From assembly GCA_900557165.1 (NCBI GenBank), contig USRS01000026.1, positions 1 through 26,419 of the forward strand: DNA of 26,419 nt, given 5' to 3'. Below the pieces are notes generated by a model. The model saw only the letters and a program-made list of their open reading frames with translations. It was not told where the DNA came from and did no database searches. This DNA comes from an uncultured Clostridium sp. Lineage in GTDB: Bacteria; Bacillota; Clostridia; Peptostreptococcales; Peptostreptococcaceae. The stretch's first letter is position 1, and the number at the start of each line of letters is the position of its first letter. Made by a program: the position numbers and the translations under genes. This document shows, one piece after another, positions 1 through 7,341 of the stretch.

Positions 1-53
1 TTATTAAGCTGAAGTTGTCTTATATTGCTTTGGATTTTATTGCGAATACATAG
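1..53 (+). CDS. possible 3' end of a gene entering from the left edge
   Basis: The third plus-strand frame is open from the left edge to a TAG at 51-53 and would encode about 16 C-terminal residues ending ALDFIANT. A strong hairpin terminator able to act on the plus strand follows at 97-141, which is what a gene ending here would need. Nothing identifies the protein, and an open stretch this short can occur by chance. Confidence 0.25.
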   Translation, partial: IKLKLSYIALDFIANT

Positions 54-96
54 ATTTACATATTTTTTGATTCTATACTTAGAAATTATATTAATA

Positions 97-141
97 GAAA
101 AACTGCTATAGAGTATACTAATTCCTCTATAGCAGTTTTTC
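97..141. terminator. bidirectional intrinsic terminator
   Basis: A perfect 17-bp inverted repeat (97-113 with 125-141) surrounds an 11-base loop. Each arm ends in five A or T, so a U-run follows the stem on both strands. On the minus strand it begins inside the stop codon of the PH/SHOCT gene, so it terminates that gene and could also stop transcription arriving from the left. Confidence 0.85.
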
Positions 142-971
142 TACACTCCTAAAAGTTCCTTTTTCTTTTTATCAAATTCTTCTTTTGTTAAAGCTCCCAT
201 ATCTAATAATTGTTTATATTTTATTAATTCATCAGCTGGAGATATATTATTTAATACTTGAGATTTAGAAATATTTTTATTCTTTTTATATAATTCCACT
301 TGTTCATTGACTATATCAGCAAAAAAACTAACTGTATCTTTTGATATATTCTCTATCATCCTTGTTGTAGCCCCATCAGTAATAGCTATTTTCCCAAATA
401 TTAATCCTTTGCTGTGAGAAATACTATTAATTCTATCTAAAGGTATATCAATTAATTTTAGTCCATAAATCATACCCTTATCTAACATTAATACACGTTT
501 ATTTGTACAAACTATAAGCCATGTATTCCCATCATTTATCCCACTTGTCATAGCTTTTATTATTTCACCTTTTCTAAGTATTAATGGTAACTCAGCAATT
601 TCCTTTCTTGTTCCCCATTCATCTCTACATGGTAGTGCTTCTATTTCTTCTCTTATCTCTTTAACTGTTTTTTTATTATGTGATTCCTCTTCAGAGGCTT
701 CTTTATTATATGATTCTTCTTCATATTTGCAATTATCTTGCAAATATTCTAATGCAATTTTACCCTCTTCCCTTAATTTATGAGGATATGCCAAAGTAAT
801 AATCTTTTTATTTACAGTAATTTGTATTACTCCATTATTAGCGAAAGAAGATTTTGCAAACAATTTTACAGATTCAATCTCTGTAAGCATTATTTCCTTC
901 TTTCCTAATATTATCCGATCATCTAGTAATGTCCATTCTTTTAAAAAACCAGCCTTAAAACTTAAATTCAT
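141..971 (-). CDS. PH-like domain protein with C-terminal SHOCT domain
   Basis: The protein has 276 residues and no signal peptide or membrane segment. Residues about 1-80 look like a small beta-rich domain of the bacterial PH/DUF4429 kind. A charged Glu/Lys/Ser-rich linker covers about 82-110. Residues about 130-225 match a bacterial PH domain (bPH/YokE-like), with the typical stretch WLIVCTNKRVLMLDKGM. The last 33 residues (from SPADELIKYKQLLD) form a SHOCT motif, a short helical module common at the ends of such proteins and thought to aid oligomerisation. ATG is preceded by a good SD (AAGGAG). The gene stands alone between two terminators. The molecular role of the family is not known; a cytoplasmic, peripheral membrane or scaffold role is inference. 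Confidence 0.75.
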   Translation of the reverse strand: MNLSFKAGFLKEWTLLDDRIILGKKEIMLTEIESVKLFAKSSFANNGVIQITVNKKIITLAYPHKLREEGKIALEYLQDNCKYEEESYNKEASEEESHNKKTVKEIREEIEALPCRDEWGTRKEIAELPLILRKGEIIKAMTSGINDGNTWLIVCTNKRVLMLDKGMIYGLKLIDIPLDRINSISHSKGLIFGKIAITDGATTRMIENISKDTVSFFADIVNEQVELYKKNKNISKSQVLNNISPADELIKYKQLLDMGALTKEEFDKKKKELLGV

Positions 972-1311
972 TTTATTTTCTCCTTATCTATTAATAATGT
1001 TTAAAATATTATTACTGTATTGGTAATAAATTTTTTTATTGTATACTATGTCTTGTTAATAGTTACTACAATTTCCATTTACCATATACAGCATTAAACT
1101 TTATTTAAATCGAATTGTTATTAATCATAAAATAGTATAATATATTAATAGTGTCTAAAATTGTCATTTTTTAGGTTAAAATAATATTTTAATAAATTAA
1201 TAAAAAACACCCCCAATTACTCAACACAGATTTCTCCATATTTCATAATCAGAGGTGTTATATTCTCACATTTTAAATTCTAAAACGTTAAAATTCCTAA
1301 CTTTCCAATAA
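972..1311. other. 340-base intergenic region
   Basis: The stretch separates yebC from the PH/SHOCT gene, both on the minus strand. It contains the yebC terminator at 1206-1259. Between about 1020 and 1070 the minus strand has AT-rich promoter-like sequence (for example TTGTAG, 17 bases, TAGTAT) that could drive the downstream gene, but the match is weak. I see no open reading frame with a ribosome-binding site. Confidence 0.6.
1206..1259 (-). terminator. yebC terminator, long-loop, minus-strand specific
   Basis: Read on the minus strand, AACACCTCTGATTA (1259-1246) pairs with TAATTGGGGGTGTT (1219-1206) over 14 bp including three G-U wobbles, with a 26-base loop, followed at once by a T-run. 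The wobbles become A-C mismatches on the plus strand, so it is directional. It lies about 50 bases after the yebC stop. Confidence 0.75.
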
Positions 1312-2031
1312 CTATTCAGTTATTTCCCAGTTATGGTAAACATTTTGAACATCGTCATCTTCTTCAAGTAAGTCTATTAATTTTTCCATAGCTTTTACTT
1401 GACCTTCGTTATCTAAAACTGTAGTAGTTTGTGGTATTAATTTTATGTCAGCAGATACGAATTCATATCCTTTTTCAACTAAAGCATCTCTAACTGCGTT
1501 GAAATCTTCTGGAGCTGTTACAACTTCGAATCCATCTTCTTCTGTTATTATGTCATCTGCTCCAGCTTCTAAAGCGTCGTCCATTAATTGTTCTTCGCTT
1601 ACGTTTTCAGCAGCTATTAATATTTGTCCTTTTCTATCGAACATGAAACCAACACATCCAGTAGTCCCTAAGTTACCACCGTTTTTATCGAAGTAGTATC
1701 TTATATTACCAGCAGTTCTGTTTTTGTTATCAGTTAATGTTTCAACTATAACTGCAACTCCACCTGGTCCATATCCTTCATATGTGTTTGCGAAGTAATC
1801 TTCACCAGCTCCAGCACCTGCTCCTTTATCTACGGCTCTTTTTATGTTGTCATTTGGCATATTGTCAGCTTTAGCTTTATCTATAGCTGTTTTTAAAGCT
1901 GCATTGTATTCTGGATCTGCTCCACCTTCTTTAGCTGCAACAGCTATAGCTCTTGCATGTTTAGTGAATACTGATGCTCTTTTCGCATCTTGTTTTCCTT
2001 TTCTATTGATAATGTTTCCTATACGACCCAT
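1312..2031 (-). CDS. yebC: YebC/PmpR (TACO1) family protein
   Basis: The product is 239 residues, the usual length for the family. The N-terminus has the hallmark basic stretch ([19 protein letters not shown]) followed by [16 protein letters not shown], and the body holds [17 protein letters not shown] and a C-terminal ferredoxin-like region ending [11 protein letters not shown]. YebC-type proteins were first described as DNA-binding regulators; more recent work places several of them on the ribosome, relieving stalling, like mitochondrial TACO1. The opening [11 protein letters not shown] differs slightly from the GHSKWANIKHRK seen in many orthologues. ATG follows an AGGAG SD. It is monocistronic, with its own promoter at 2093-2121 and terminator at 1206-1259. 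Confidence 0.95.
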   Translation of the reverse strand: MGRIGNIINRKGKQDAKRASVFTKHARAIAVAAKEGGADPEYNAALKTAIDKAKADNMPNDNIKRAVDKGAGAGAGEDYFANTYEGYGPGGVAVIVETLTDNKNRTAGNIRYYFDKNGGNLGTTGCVGFMFDRKGQILIAAENVSEEQLMDDALEAGADDIITEEDGFEVVTAPEDFNAVRDALVEKGYEFVSADIKLIPQTTTVLDNEGQVKAMEKLIDLLEEDDDVQNVYHNWEITE

Positions 2032-2092
2032 AGTTCCACTCCTTATTTCTTATGTGTTTTCTAAGTAAAATTATATCTTATTAACACCGTAA

Positions 2093-2121
2093 ATTTTAAC
2101 ATAAAAAATCAATTTAGTAAA
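2093..2121 (-). promoter_or_regulatory. sigma-A-type promoter of yebC
   Basis: On the minus strand TTTACT (2121-2116) and TAAAAT (2098-2093) are 17 bases apart, with a TGn extension before the -10. Transcription would start about 55 bases upstream of the yebC ATG. Confidence 0.6.
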
Positions 2122-2157
2122 CGTATGTCATTATTATTAACATTTTTTATATTAATT

Positions 2158-2913
2158 TTACTCAAATATTGGAGGAGCTGGAGCTACATTTCTCTTATGT
2201 TCACTTATTCTATGTAATCTATCTATTATTTCTAAATCCTTTTGAGGAACTTCATCTCTTTTTCCTAAAACAACTTTATCTATCATATCGTAAGTTGTCC
2301 CCATTTCATTTTCATCAGTTTGCCCTTCCCAAAGACCTGCTGATGGAGCTTTGTTGATTACATCTTCATGTACCCCAAGTTCCTTTGCCCATTCATAAAC
2401 TTCTGCCTTTGTTAAATTTGCAAGAGGAACTAAATCAACTCCACCATCTCCGTACTTAGTGAAATATCCTGTGTGAACTTCTGCAGCATTGTCAGTTCCT
2501 ACAACTAAATATCCTAAGTCATTGGCAACTGTGTATAAAGTACACATTCTAACTCTAGCTCTTAAGTTTGAATCTGCTGCTCTTTCTCCATTTGGGTCAA
2601 ATAAATTCTTTTCTTTTAATGCATTTAAAGCTATATTTCTAATTTCCATTTGTGGTTCACTTAAATCAACATCTATATAATCAAGATTACATCCGTTTAT
2701 TACTTTAAGTGCATCTTCTCTATCCTTTGGATTACTATTTATACTCATAATAACTCCTAGAGAATTATTTGGATATGCTTTTTTTATTAAATTAGCAACT
2801 ACTGCTGAATCGATTCCTCCAGAAACTCCTACTACTAATCCTTTACAGTTGGCTTCTTGTACTTTTTGTCTTAGCCATTGAACTGTTTTTTCAATTTTTT
2901 CTCTTCTGTCCAT
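2158..2913 (-). CDS. nadE: NH3-dependent NAD+ synthetase
   Basis: This enzyme converts deamido-NAD+ (nicotinate adenine dinucleotide), ammonia and ATP into NAD+, the last step of NAD synthesis. The SGGIDSA motif near the N-terminus is the pyrophosphate-binding P-loop of the N-type ATP pyrophosphatase fold. Further family blocks include NLRARVRM, VVGTDNAAEVHTGYFTKYGDGG and the Lys/Glu-rich C-terminal region ending APAPPIFE. There is no glutaminase domain, so it is the ammonia-dependent form. An in-frame ATG lies 19 codons upstream, but the ATG at 2913-2911 has the ribosome site (GAAAGGGG, 7 bases away) and gives a normal 251-residue enzyme beginning MDRREKIEKTVQWL, so I use it. Confidence 0.95.
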   Translation of the reverse strand: MDRREKIEKTVQWLRQKVQEANCKGLVVGVSGGIDSAVVANLIKKAYPNNSLGVIMSINSNPKDREDALKVINGCNLDYIDVDLSEPQMEIRNIALNALKEKNLFDPNGERAADSNLRARVRMCTLYTVANDLGYLVVGTDNAAEVHTGYFTKYGDGGVDLVPLANLTKAEVYEWAKELGVHEDVINKAPSAGLWEGQTDENEMGTTYDMIDKVVLGKRDEVPQKDLEIIDRLHRISEHKRNVAPAPPIFE

Positions 2914-2947
2914 ATTTTTGCCCCTTTCACAAAATATTTTTAAGTTA

Positions 2948-2956
2948 ATTATAACA
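2948..2956 (-). promoter_or_regulatory. extended -10 promoter element of nadE
   Basis: The minus strand reads TGT-TATAAT here (TATAAT at 2953-2948), a perfect extended -10. The -35 position is poor. It lies about 35 bases upstream of the nadE ATG. Confidence 0.45.
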
Positions 2957-3070
2957 TATATCTTTATCATATTTTGTATACATTATATTAAACTCTATTT
3001 ACACCATAAATAATTTTTATTAAATAAAATTTATTATTTTGTTAAAACTAATTTAAAGTAGGTGAATTTT

Positions 3071-3439
3071 ATGAAAAAACAATCTTCTTCTTTTAATTTT
3101 AAAAATTGCTTAATTGGTTCCTTTACAGGATTTATTAATGGAGTTTTTGGCTCTGGTGGTGGAACTTTGTTAGTCCCCATACTAAATAATATTCTAAAAG
3201 TTGAAGAACATAAATCCCATTCCACTGCCCTTGCTATAATTATTTTTTTATCTACAACAAGTTCTATAATTTACATATCAAAGGGAACTTTAGATATTAA
3301 CTTAACTATACAAGCTGCCATTGGTAGTATTGTAGGTGGAATTGTTGGAGCAAAACTTTTAAGCAAAGTTACAGGAAAGTTTTTAAGAATTGGCTTTGGA
3401 ATAGTTATGATAATTGCAGCATTTAGGATGGTGTTTTAA
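3071..3439 (+). CDS. TauE/SafE family half-transporter, N-terminal half
   Basis: The protein has 122 residues and about four membrane segments. It carries the TauE/SafE signature GFINGVFGSGGGTLLVPIL near its start. Full-length TauE/SafE permeases (sulfite, sulfonate or organic anion export) are about 250 residues with two such homologous halves; this gene encodes only the first. An in-frame GTG at 3062 lies inside the SD (AGGTG), so the ATG at 3071, six bases further on, is the better start. Its TAA overlaps the ATG of the next gene by one base (TAATG), so the two are very probably translated as a coupled pair and assemble into one transporter. The substrate cannot be read from the sequence. 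Confidence 0.85.
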   Translation: MKKQSSSFNFKNCLIGSFTGFINGVFGSGGGTLLVPILNNILKVEEHKSHSTALAIIIFLSTTSSIIYISKGTLDINLTIQAAIGSIVGGIVGAKLLSKVTGKFLRIGFGIVMIIAAFRMVF

Positions 3440-3801
3440 TGCTTGTATGTCTAATTGGATTTTTCGCGGGAATAATCGGTGGTATGGGTATGGGTGGTGG
3501 AACTATATTAATTCCAGCTCTTGTTTTATTTGCAAATATTGACCCAAAACTTGCTCAAAGTATTAATTTACTTTCCTCCATCCCCATGACTTTGGCAGCA
3601 CTATTTATTCATATAAAAAATAAAAATGTAGAATATACACTTGTTCTTCCTATTGCTTTATTTGGTATAGTATTTGCCATAGGGGGTTCTTTATTGGCAG
3701 AATATTTGAATTCTCAAATATTAAGAAAAGCTTTTGGTGTATTTTTATTTTTTATAGGATTGTACGAAATAAAAAAAGGTGTTTTTGATAATAATAAATA
3801 A
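3439..3801 (+). CDS. TauE/SafE family half-transporter, C-terminal half
   Basis: This 120-residue membrane protein has about four hydrophobic segments. It repeats the family motif near its N-terminus (FFAGIIGGMGMGGGTILIPA), equivalent to the motif in the preceding half, and ends in a short basic tail (KKGVFDNNK). It starts on the ATG formed by the overlap with the upstream stop codon and has no strong SD of its own, consistent with coupling. Together the two halves supply the expected eight segments. The pair sits alone between nadE (divergent) and the TPR gene (convergent) with a terminator immediately after. Confidence 0.85.
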   Translation: MLVCLIGFFAGIIGGMGMGGGTILIPALVLFANIDPKLAQSINLLSSIPMTLAALFIHIKNKNVEYTLVLPIALFGIVFAIGGSLLAEYLNSQILRKAFGVFLFFIGLYEIKKGVFDNNK

Positions 3802-3810
3802 TCTAATTTA

Positions 3811-3846
3811 AAAAGGTACTAAATCCATTTAAATTTAGTACCTTTT
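3811..3846. terminator. bidirectional terminator between TauE/SafE pair and TPR gene
   Basis: A perfect 14-bp stem (3811-3824 with 3833-3846) surrounds an 8-base loop, with A/T-runs at both ends. It lies 9 bases after the second half-transporter stop and 2 bases from the stop of the convergent TPR gene, and can serve both. Confidence 0.9.
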
Positions 3847-3848
3847 CT

Positions 3849-5342
3849 TTATTTAAAGTTTTTTTCCAATTGAGAAACCATGGCAAAGTCCTTTATAGCT
3901 TCATCATAATTTCCTAAGTTACAATAAGCATCTCCTCTATTTTGATATGCTTTTAATTCATCTGGATCTAATTCAATAGATTTTGAAAAATCTGATATGG
4001 CTTTATCATATTCTTTTAATTCATAATAAGCTAAGCCTCTATAATAATAAGATATGGAACTTTGAAGTAAATTAAGAGATGATGTAAAATCTTCTATTGC
4101 TTCTTCATATTTTTTCAGCTCTAAGTTAACCATACCTCTTACATCATAAATCCTAAACTCTTCTTTATTGTATGTTAAAGCTGTTGTTAAATCCTCCTTA
4201 GCTCCTTTTAAATCTCGTATTAAAGATTTTGAAGTTCCTCTATTATAATATATATTTTCATCTTTGTAGTCTAATTCTATGGCTTTTGAGAAGTCTTTTA
4301 TAGCATCCTCATATCTTTCTAAATTATCTAAAGCTAAACCTCTTTTGTAGTAAGCTTTTGCATTTTTGTCATTAATGTATATAACTTCATTAAAGTCTTG
4401 TATAGCTTGTGTATAATTATCCATTTTTAAATAAGCAAGAGCCCTTCCATAGTAAGCCTGTTCATAATCTATATTTATTTCTATTGCTATAGTAAAATAT
4501 TCAATAGCTTCACTATATTCTTCTAACAAGTAATAAGAAAAACCAGCATAATAATATACCTCTTCAAATTCTGGATTTATATCGATTGTCTTTTTATAGT
4601 CTTTTAATGCTTCTTCATGTTTTTCTATTAAGGAATAAGATATGCCTCTATTGTAATACAATCTTTCATCATGTTGTTCTAAATTTATAGCTTTTGTAAA
4701 ATCTTCTATGGCTTCTTCATATCTAGTTATTCTATTATAATTTCGACCTCTATTATAATAAGCACTAATATCATTTTTATCTAAATTCAAAGCTTTTGTA
4801 TAAGATTCTATGGCCTTCGTATATTTTTTTAGTCTAGAATAACAAACTCCCATATTATAATGAACTACTTCATATTTTGGATCAATTGATATGGCTTTTT
4901 TATAATTTTGTAAAGCTTCATAATAATGTCCTTGTCTTGCCAAACAGACACCTTTACCTCTATAAGCTTCTTTACATTTATCATTAAGCTCTATAGTTTT
5001 ATTAAAATCATTTATAGCTTCATCATATTTTTCAAACTTAATATAAAGATTTCCCCTATAATAATAGGCCATTTCTTCATCTTTATACTTTTCAATAATT
5101 TGACTTACATAGTATATCTTTTCATTAATTTCTGTTTCTGATATGGCATGATTTAAAATCTCTTGTATAAATATTTTTCTTTCCAATTCTTCAACTTTTT
5201 TATTTAGATATTCAACTTTTTCATTTTGACTTCTATAAATTGAATTTTTATTTCTTCTTTTTTCTTTGATTTTGATGATTAGTATAATGATAAGATACAT
5301 TAATAAATTACATACAATTATTAACCCTATATTTTTTAACAT
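3849..5342 (-). CDS. membrane-anchored tetratricopeptide repeat protein
   Basis: The 497-residue product has one hydrophobic segment at about residues 4-26, followed by a basic stretch (KIKEKRRNK) that favours a cytoplasmic location of the rest. Next comes a charged, probably coiled-coil region (about 35-60), then twelve consecutive 34-residue TPR units with the usual pattern YYNRG...Y.EAI.DF.KAIEL. TPR arrays are protein-binding scaffolds; the partner is unknown. An ATG nine codons upstream (5369) has no ribosome site, whereas ATG 5342-5340 follows GGGGGGAAC, so I use the latter. A TATAAT at 5388-5383 on the minus strand could start transcription just upstream. The gene lies close behind yigZ and may also be read from there. 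Confidence 0.85.
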   Translation of the reverse strand: MLKNIGLIIVCNLLMYLIIILIIKIKEKRRNKNSIYRSQNEKVEYLNKKVEELERKIFIQEILNHAISETEINEKIYYVSQIIEKYKDEEMAYYYRGNLYIKFEKYDEAINDFNKTIELNDKCKEAYRGKGVCLARQGHYYEALQNYKKAISIDPKYEVVHYNMGVCYSRLKKYTKAIESYTKALNLDKNDISAYYNRGRNYNRITRYEEAIEDFTKAINLEQHDERLYYNRGISYSLIEKHEEALKDYKKTIDINPEFEEVYYYAGFSYYLLEEYSEAIEYFTIAIEINIDYEQAYYGRALAYLKMDNYTQAIQDFNEVIYINDKNAKAYYKRGLALDNLERYEDAIKDFSKAIELDYKDENIYYNRGTSKSLIRDLKGAKEDLTTALTYNKEEFRIYDVRGMVNLELKKYEEAIEDFTSSLNLLQSSISYYYRGLAYYELKEYDKAISDFSKSIELDPDELKAYQNRGDAYCNLGNYDEAIKDFAMVSQLEKNFK

Positions 5343-5400
5343 AGTTCCCCCCGATAATGTATTTCCCATTATTTAAATTTTTATTATACTTTAACTAATT

Positions 5401-6045
5401 CTACAGAATTAGTTCACCATCCTTCTCTGATAAATAGTATTCTTCCCCTAAAGATACATCCGCTGTACCACTAGTTATATCTATTATTCTGTCCATTAAA
5501 GATTTAGCCTCTTCATTTCTAACATATACTATTAATTCCACATCCTCCGAATAAATAGTATCTTTAACTTTAAATCCAAGATTCATTATTTCATTTTGGA
5601 TTCTGCCAAGCTGAGTATATTCTATTTTTATCTTTACTTCACTATATTTAACTTTTTCTATGACAATCCCTGCTTCTATACCTACTTTAGCCCCTTTTGT
5701 ATAAGCACGAACAAGTCCTCCTGCACCAAGTTTTATTCCTCCAAAATACCTAGTTACAACGACTACCACATCTCTTAAATCTTCTTTTTTTATAACTTCT
5801 AATGTTGGTATTCCAGCTGTCCCTTGAGGTTCTCCATCATCACTATACCTTTGAATATTCATATTTTCTCCTATAGTATAGGCCCATACATTGTGAGTTG
5901 CATCTTTATGTTTTTTCTTTATTTCATTGATAAATTCTATAGCTTCTTCTTCTGTCTTTATAGGTTTTGCATAACCAATAAAAGTTGATTTTTCTACTAT
6001 ATATTCATCTACTCCAAATTTATGTAATGTTTTATAGTTGCTCAT
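5401..6045 (-). CDS. yigZ: YigZ/IMPACT (UPF0029) family protein
   Basis: The 214-residue protein has the two-domain architecture of bacterial YigZ/YvyE. An N-terminal UPF0029 (Impact) domain carries the diagnostic blocks YSDDGEPQGTAGIPTLE and VVVVVTRYFGGIKLGAGGLVRAYT. A C-terminal ferredoxin-like DUF1949 domain starts about residue 140. The family is related to eukaryotic IMPACT, which affects Gcn2 signalling; the bacterial function is not settled, though nucleic acid or ribosome binding has been suggested. ATG is preceded by a strong SD (AGGAGGAAGTA). The upstream Nudix gene is separated by a terminator. Confidence 0.93.
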   Translation of the reverse strand: MSNYKTLHKFGVDEYIVEKSTFIGYAKPIKTEEEAIEFINEIKKKHKDATHNVWAYTIGENMNIQRYSDDGEPQGTAGIPTLEVIKKEDLRDVVVVVTRYFGGIKLGAGGLVRAYTKGAKVGIEAGIVIEKVKYSEVKIKIEYTQLGRIQNEIMNLGFKVKDTIYSEDVELIVYVRNEEAKSLMDRIIDITSGTADVSLGEEYYLSEKDGELIL

Positions 6046-6071
6046 TACTTCCTCCTAATTAAATTATAAAA

Positions 6072-6095
6072 AAGAAAGGGCTTTGACCCTTTCTT
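6072..6095 (-). terminator. intrinsic terminator of the Nudix gene
   Basis: On the minus strand a 9-bp stem AAGAAAGGG / CCCTTTCTT with a 6-base loop is followed by TTTT. It lies about 30 bases after the Nudix stop codon and just before the yigZ ribosome site. Confidence 0.85.
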
Positions 6096-6124
6096 GAATT
6101 TTATCATTTCAATTATATTATATT

Positions 6125-6556
6125 TTATTTTGCAATTTCTGCATTACTTTTCTTTTCTTCTTTATATTTTCTATATGAAACGTCAACTAAGGCTTTTTCT
6201 TTATTATGTGATAACATATCTATAGCATCTTTTATTTTGTAAAAGCCACCATCTAAAAAATCTTCTCTTATTATGTAGTCTTGGCTTTCAGCCTCCATAA
6301 CATACCAAACTATTGCATTACAAACTTGTTGTTGTCTACTTCTTGAGAAAAATTCATACATAGTATCTCCTGCCACTACTAATGGACAAGCATTAACACC
6401 TGTTTCATCTTTCACTCTACACACTGCACTATCTGCTGCCAATTGACCTTCAAGAACTTTTCCCTTTGGTAATGTCCATTCATGTCTGTCATTTTTTAGT
6501 AAAAGAACTTTATTTGCATAAAAAACAACTCCACCTGCACAACGTCTTACTATCAT
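6125..6556 (-). CDS. Nudix-fold protein with a degenerate Nudix box
   Basis: The 143-residue protein opens with RRCAGGVVFY and WTLPKGKV, typical of small Nudix hydrolases that cleave nucleoside diphosphates linked to another moiety. The Nudix box, however, departs from GX5EX7REUXEEXGU. Where a canonical protein has GKVEPGE...REVKEETGV, this one has GKVLEGQ...CRVKDETGV, so the box E is Q, the Arg-Glu pair is Cys-Arg and the first of the paired Glu is Asp. Metal-dependent hydrolysis may therefore be weak, altered or absent. No extra domain is present. ATG follows a strong SD (AGGAGGGG). Transcription is probably monocistronic, ending at 6072-6095. Confidence 0.85.
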   Translation of the reverse strand: MIVRRCAGGVVFYANKVLLLKNDRHEWTLPKGKVLEGQLAADSAVCRVKDETGVNACPLVVAGDTMYEFFSRSRQQQVCNAIVWYVMEAESQDYIIREDFLDGGFYKIKDAIDMLSHNKEKALVDVSYRKYKEEKKSNAEIAK

Positions 6557-6657
6557 TTTTAAACCCCTCCTATTAACCTTTAAATTTTTATTTTGTTAAA
6601 TTTTGGAGACAAATCTCTGATAACAATTATTTATTAAGTTGTATGTTGCTATTATTG

Positions 6658-7341
6658 CTAAAAGCTTTCATTTTCTAGAGCTTGAATAGCCTCTTCATAG
6701 GCTCTAAGTACATATTCTTTCTCATGACTTTTTTGCTTAATTAGTTTTTCTAAGATTTTTAAACTATTGTCATTTCCAATTATAGCTAATGCTTTTGCAC
6801 AATACTGCCTTGTCTGTGGATTAGAATCATATAATCCCTTTTCCAAACATGTTCTGCTTCTTGGAGAGCTAATTTTTCTGATAGCTGAATATGTAATTCT
6901 CCTAATATCAGAATGTCTATGCATTGTTAAGGCATGTAATAAATCTAAATATTTTTCTTCTTTTAATTCACCAGTAGTCCATATTAAAATTATTAAATCC
7001 TCTGCATTTTTTTCTGTTCTAATTCTTTTATAAAGTTCTCTTTTGAATTTTATCATTCTATCATCATCTAAATTTAGCTCTTCTATAAAATCAAGTCTCT
7101 CAGATTTACTTAATTCTAAGTATTTATCTAAAATACCCTTAGAACTTTCAACTTTTTCTTTGGACAATGATTTTATTTGAAGCTTTGCCTTAATAAGTTG
7201 ATCCTTTACTTCCATAGTAGATATGTTTCTAATTTTACTTATCTGTGATACTGTTTTTGATTCTTTATAAAGAAGATAGGTAATAAAATAATCTTCAAGT
7301 TCGTCTATATTATTCCAATCTACAATTATTTTATTACTCAA
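6658..7341 (-). CDS. HEAT-repeat protein with N-terminal HTH-like region
   Basis: The protein has 227 residues. Residues about 15-55 resemble a sigma-region-4-like helix-turn-helix (YKESKTVSQISKIRNISTME). Residues about 125-225 form a few HEAT-like alpha-alpha repeats (HSDIRRITYSAIRKI, NPQTRQYCAKALAII). The start is a TTG at 7341-7339, lying inside the last codons of hflX, so the two genes overlap by 8 bases (TTGAGTAA). No good SD is present for the TTG, which argues for translational coupling to hflX. HEAT units usually bind proteins; the job of this one is unknown. I recall no named family with this combination. Confidence 0.7.
   Translation of the reverse strand: MSNKIIVDWNNIDELEDYFITYLLYKESKTVSQISKIRNISTMEVKDQLIKAKLQIKSLSKEKVESSKGILDKYLELSKSERLDFIEELNLDDDRMIKFKRELYKRIRTEKNAEDLIILIWTTGELKEEKYLDLLHALTMHRHSDIRRITYSAIRKISSPRSRTCLEKGLYDSNPQTRQYCAKALAIIGNDNSLKILEKLIKQKSHEKEYVLRAYEEAIQALENESF

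Noticed and set aside
1844..2068. Plus-strand ORF antisense to yebC
   Set aside because: It lacks a ribosome site and lies fully across a clearly conserved gene; a frame shadow. The same applies to the other ORFs antisense to nadE, the ABC-F gene, sigF, spoIIAB and the helicase.
3849..5342. DNA repeats inside the TPR gene
   Set aside because: The roughly 102-base periodicity simply reflects the 34-residue TPR units and is not a separate repeat element.
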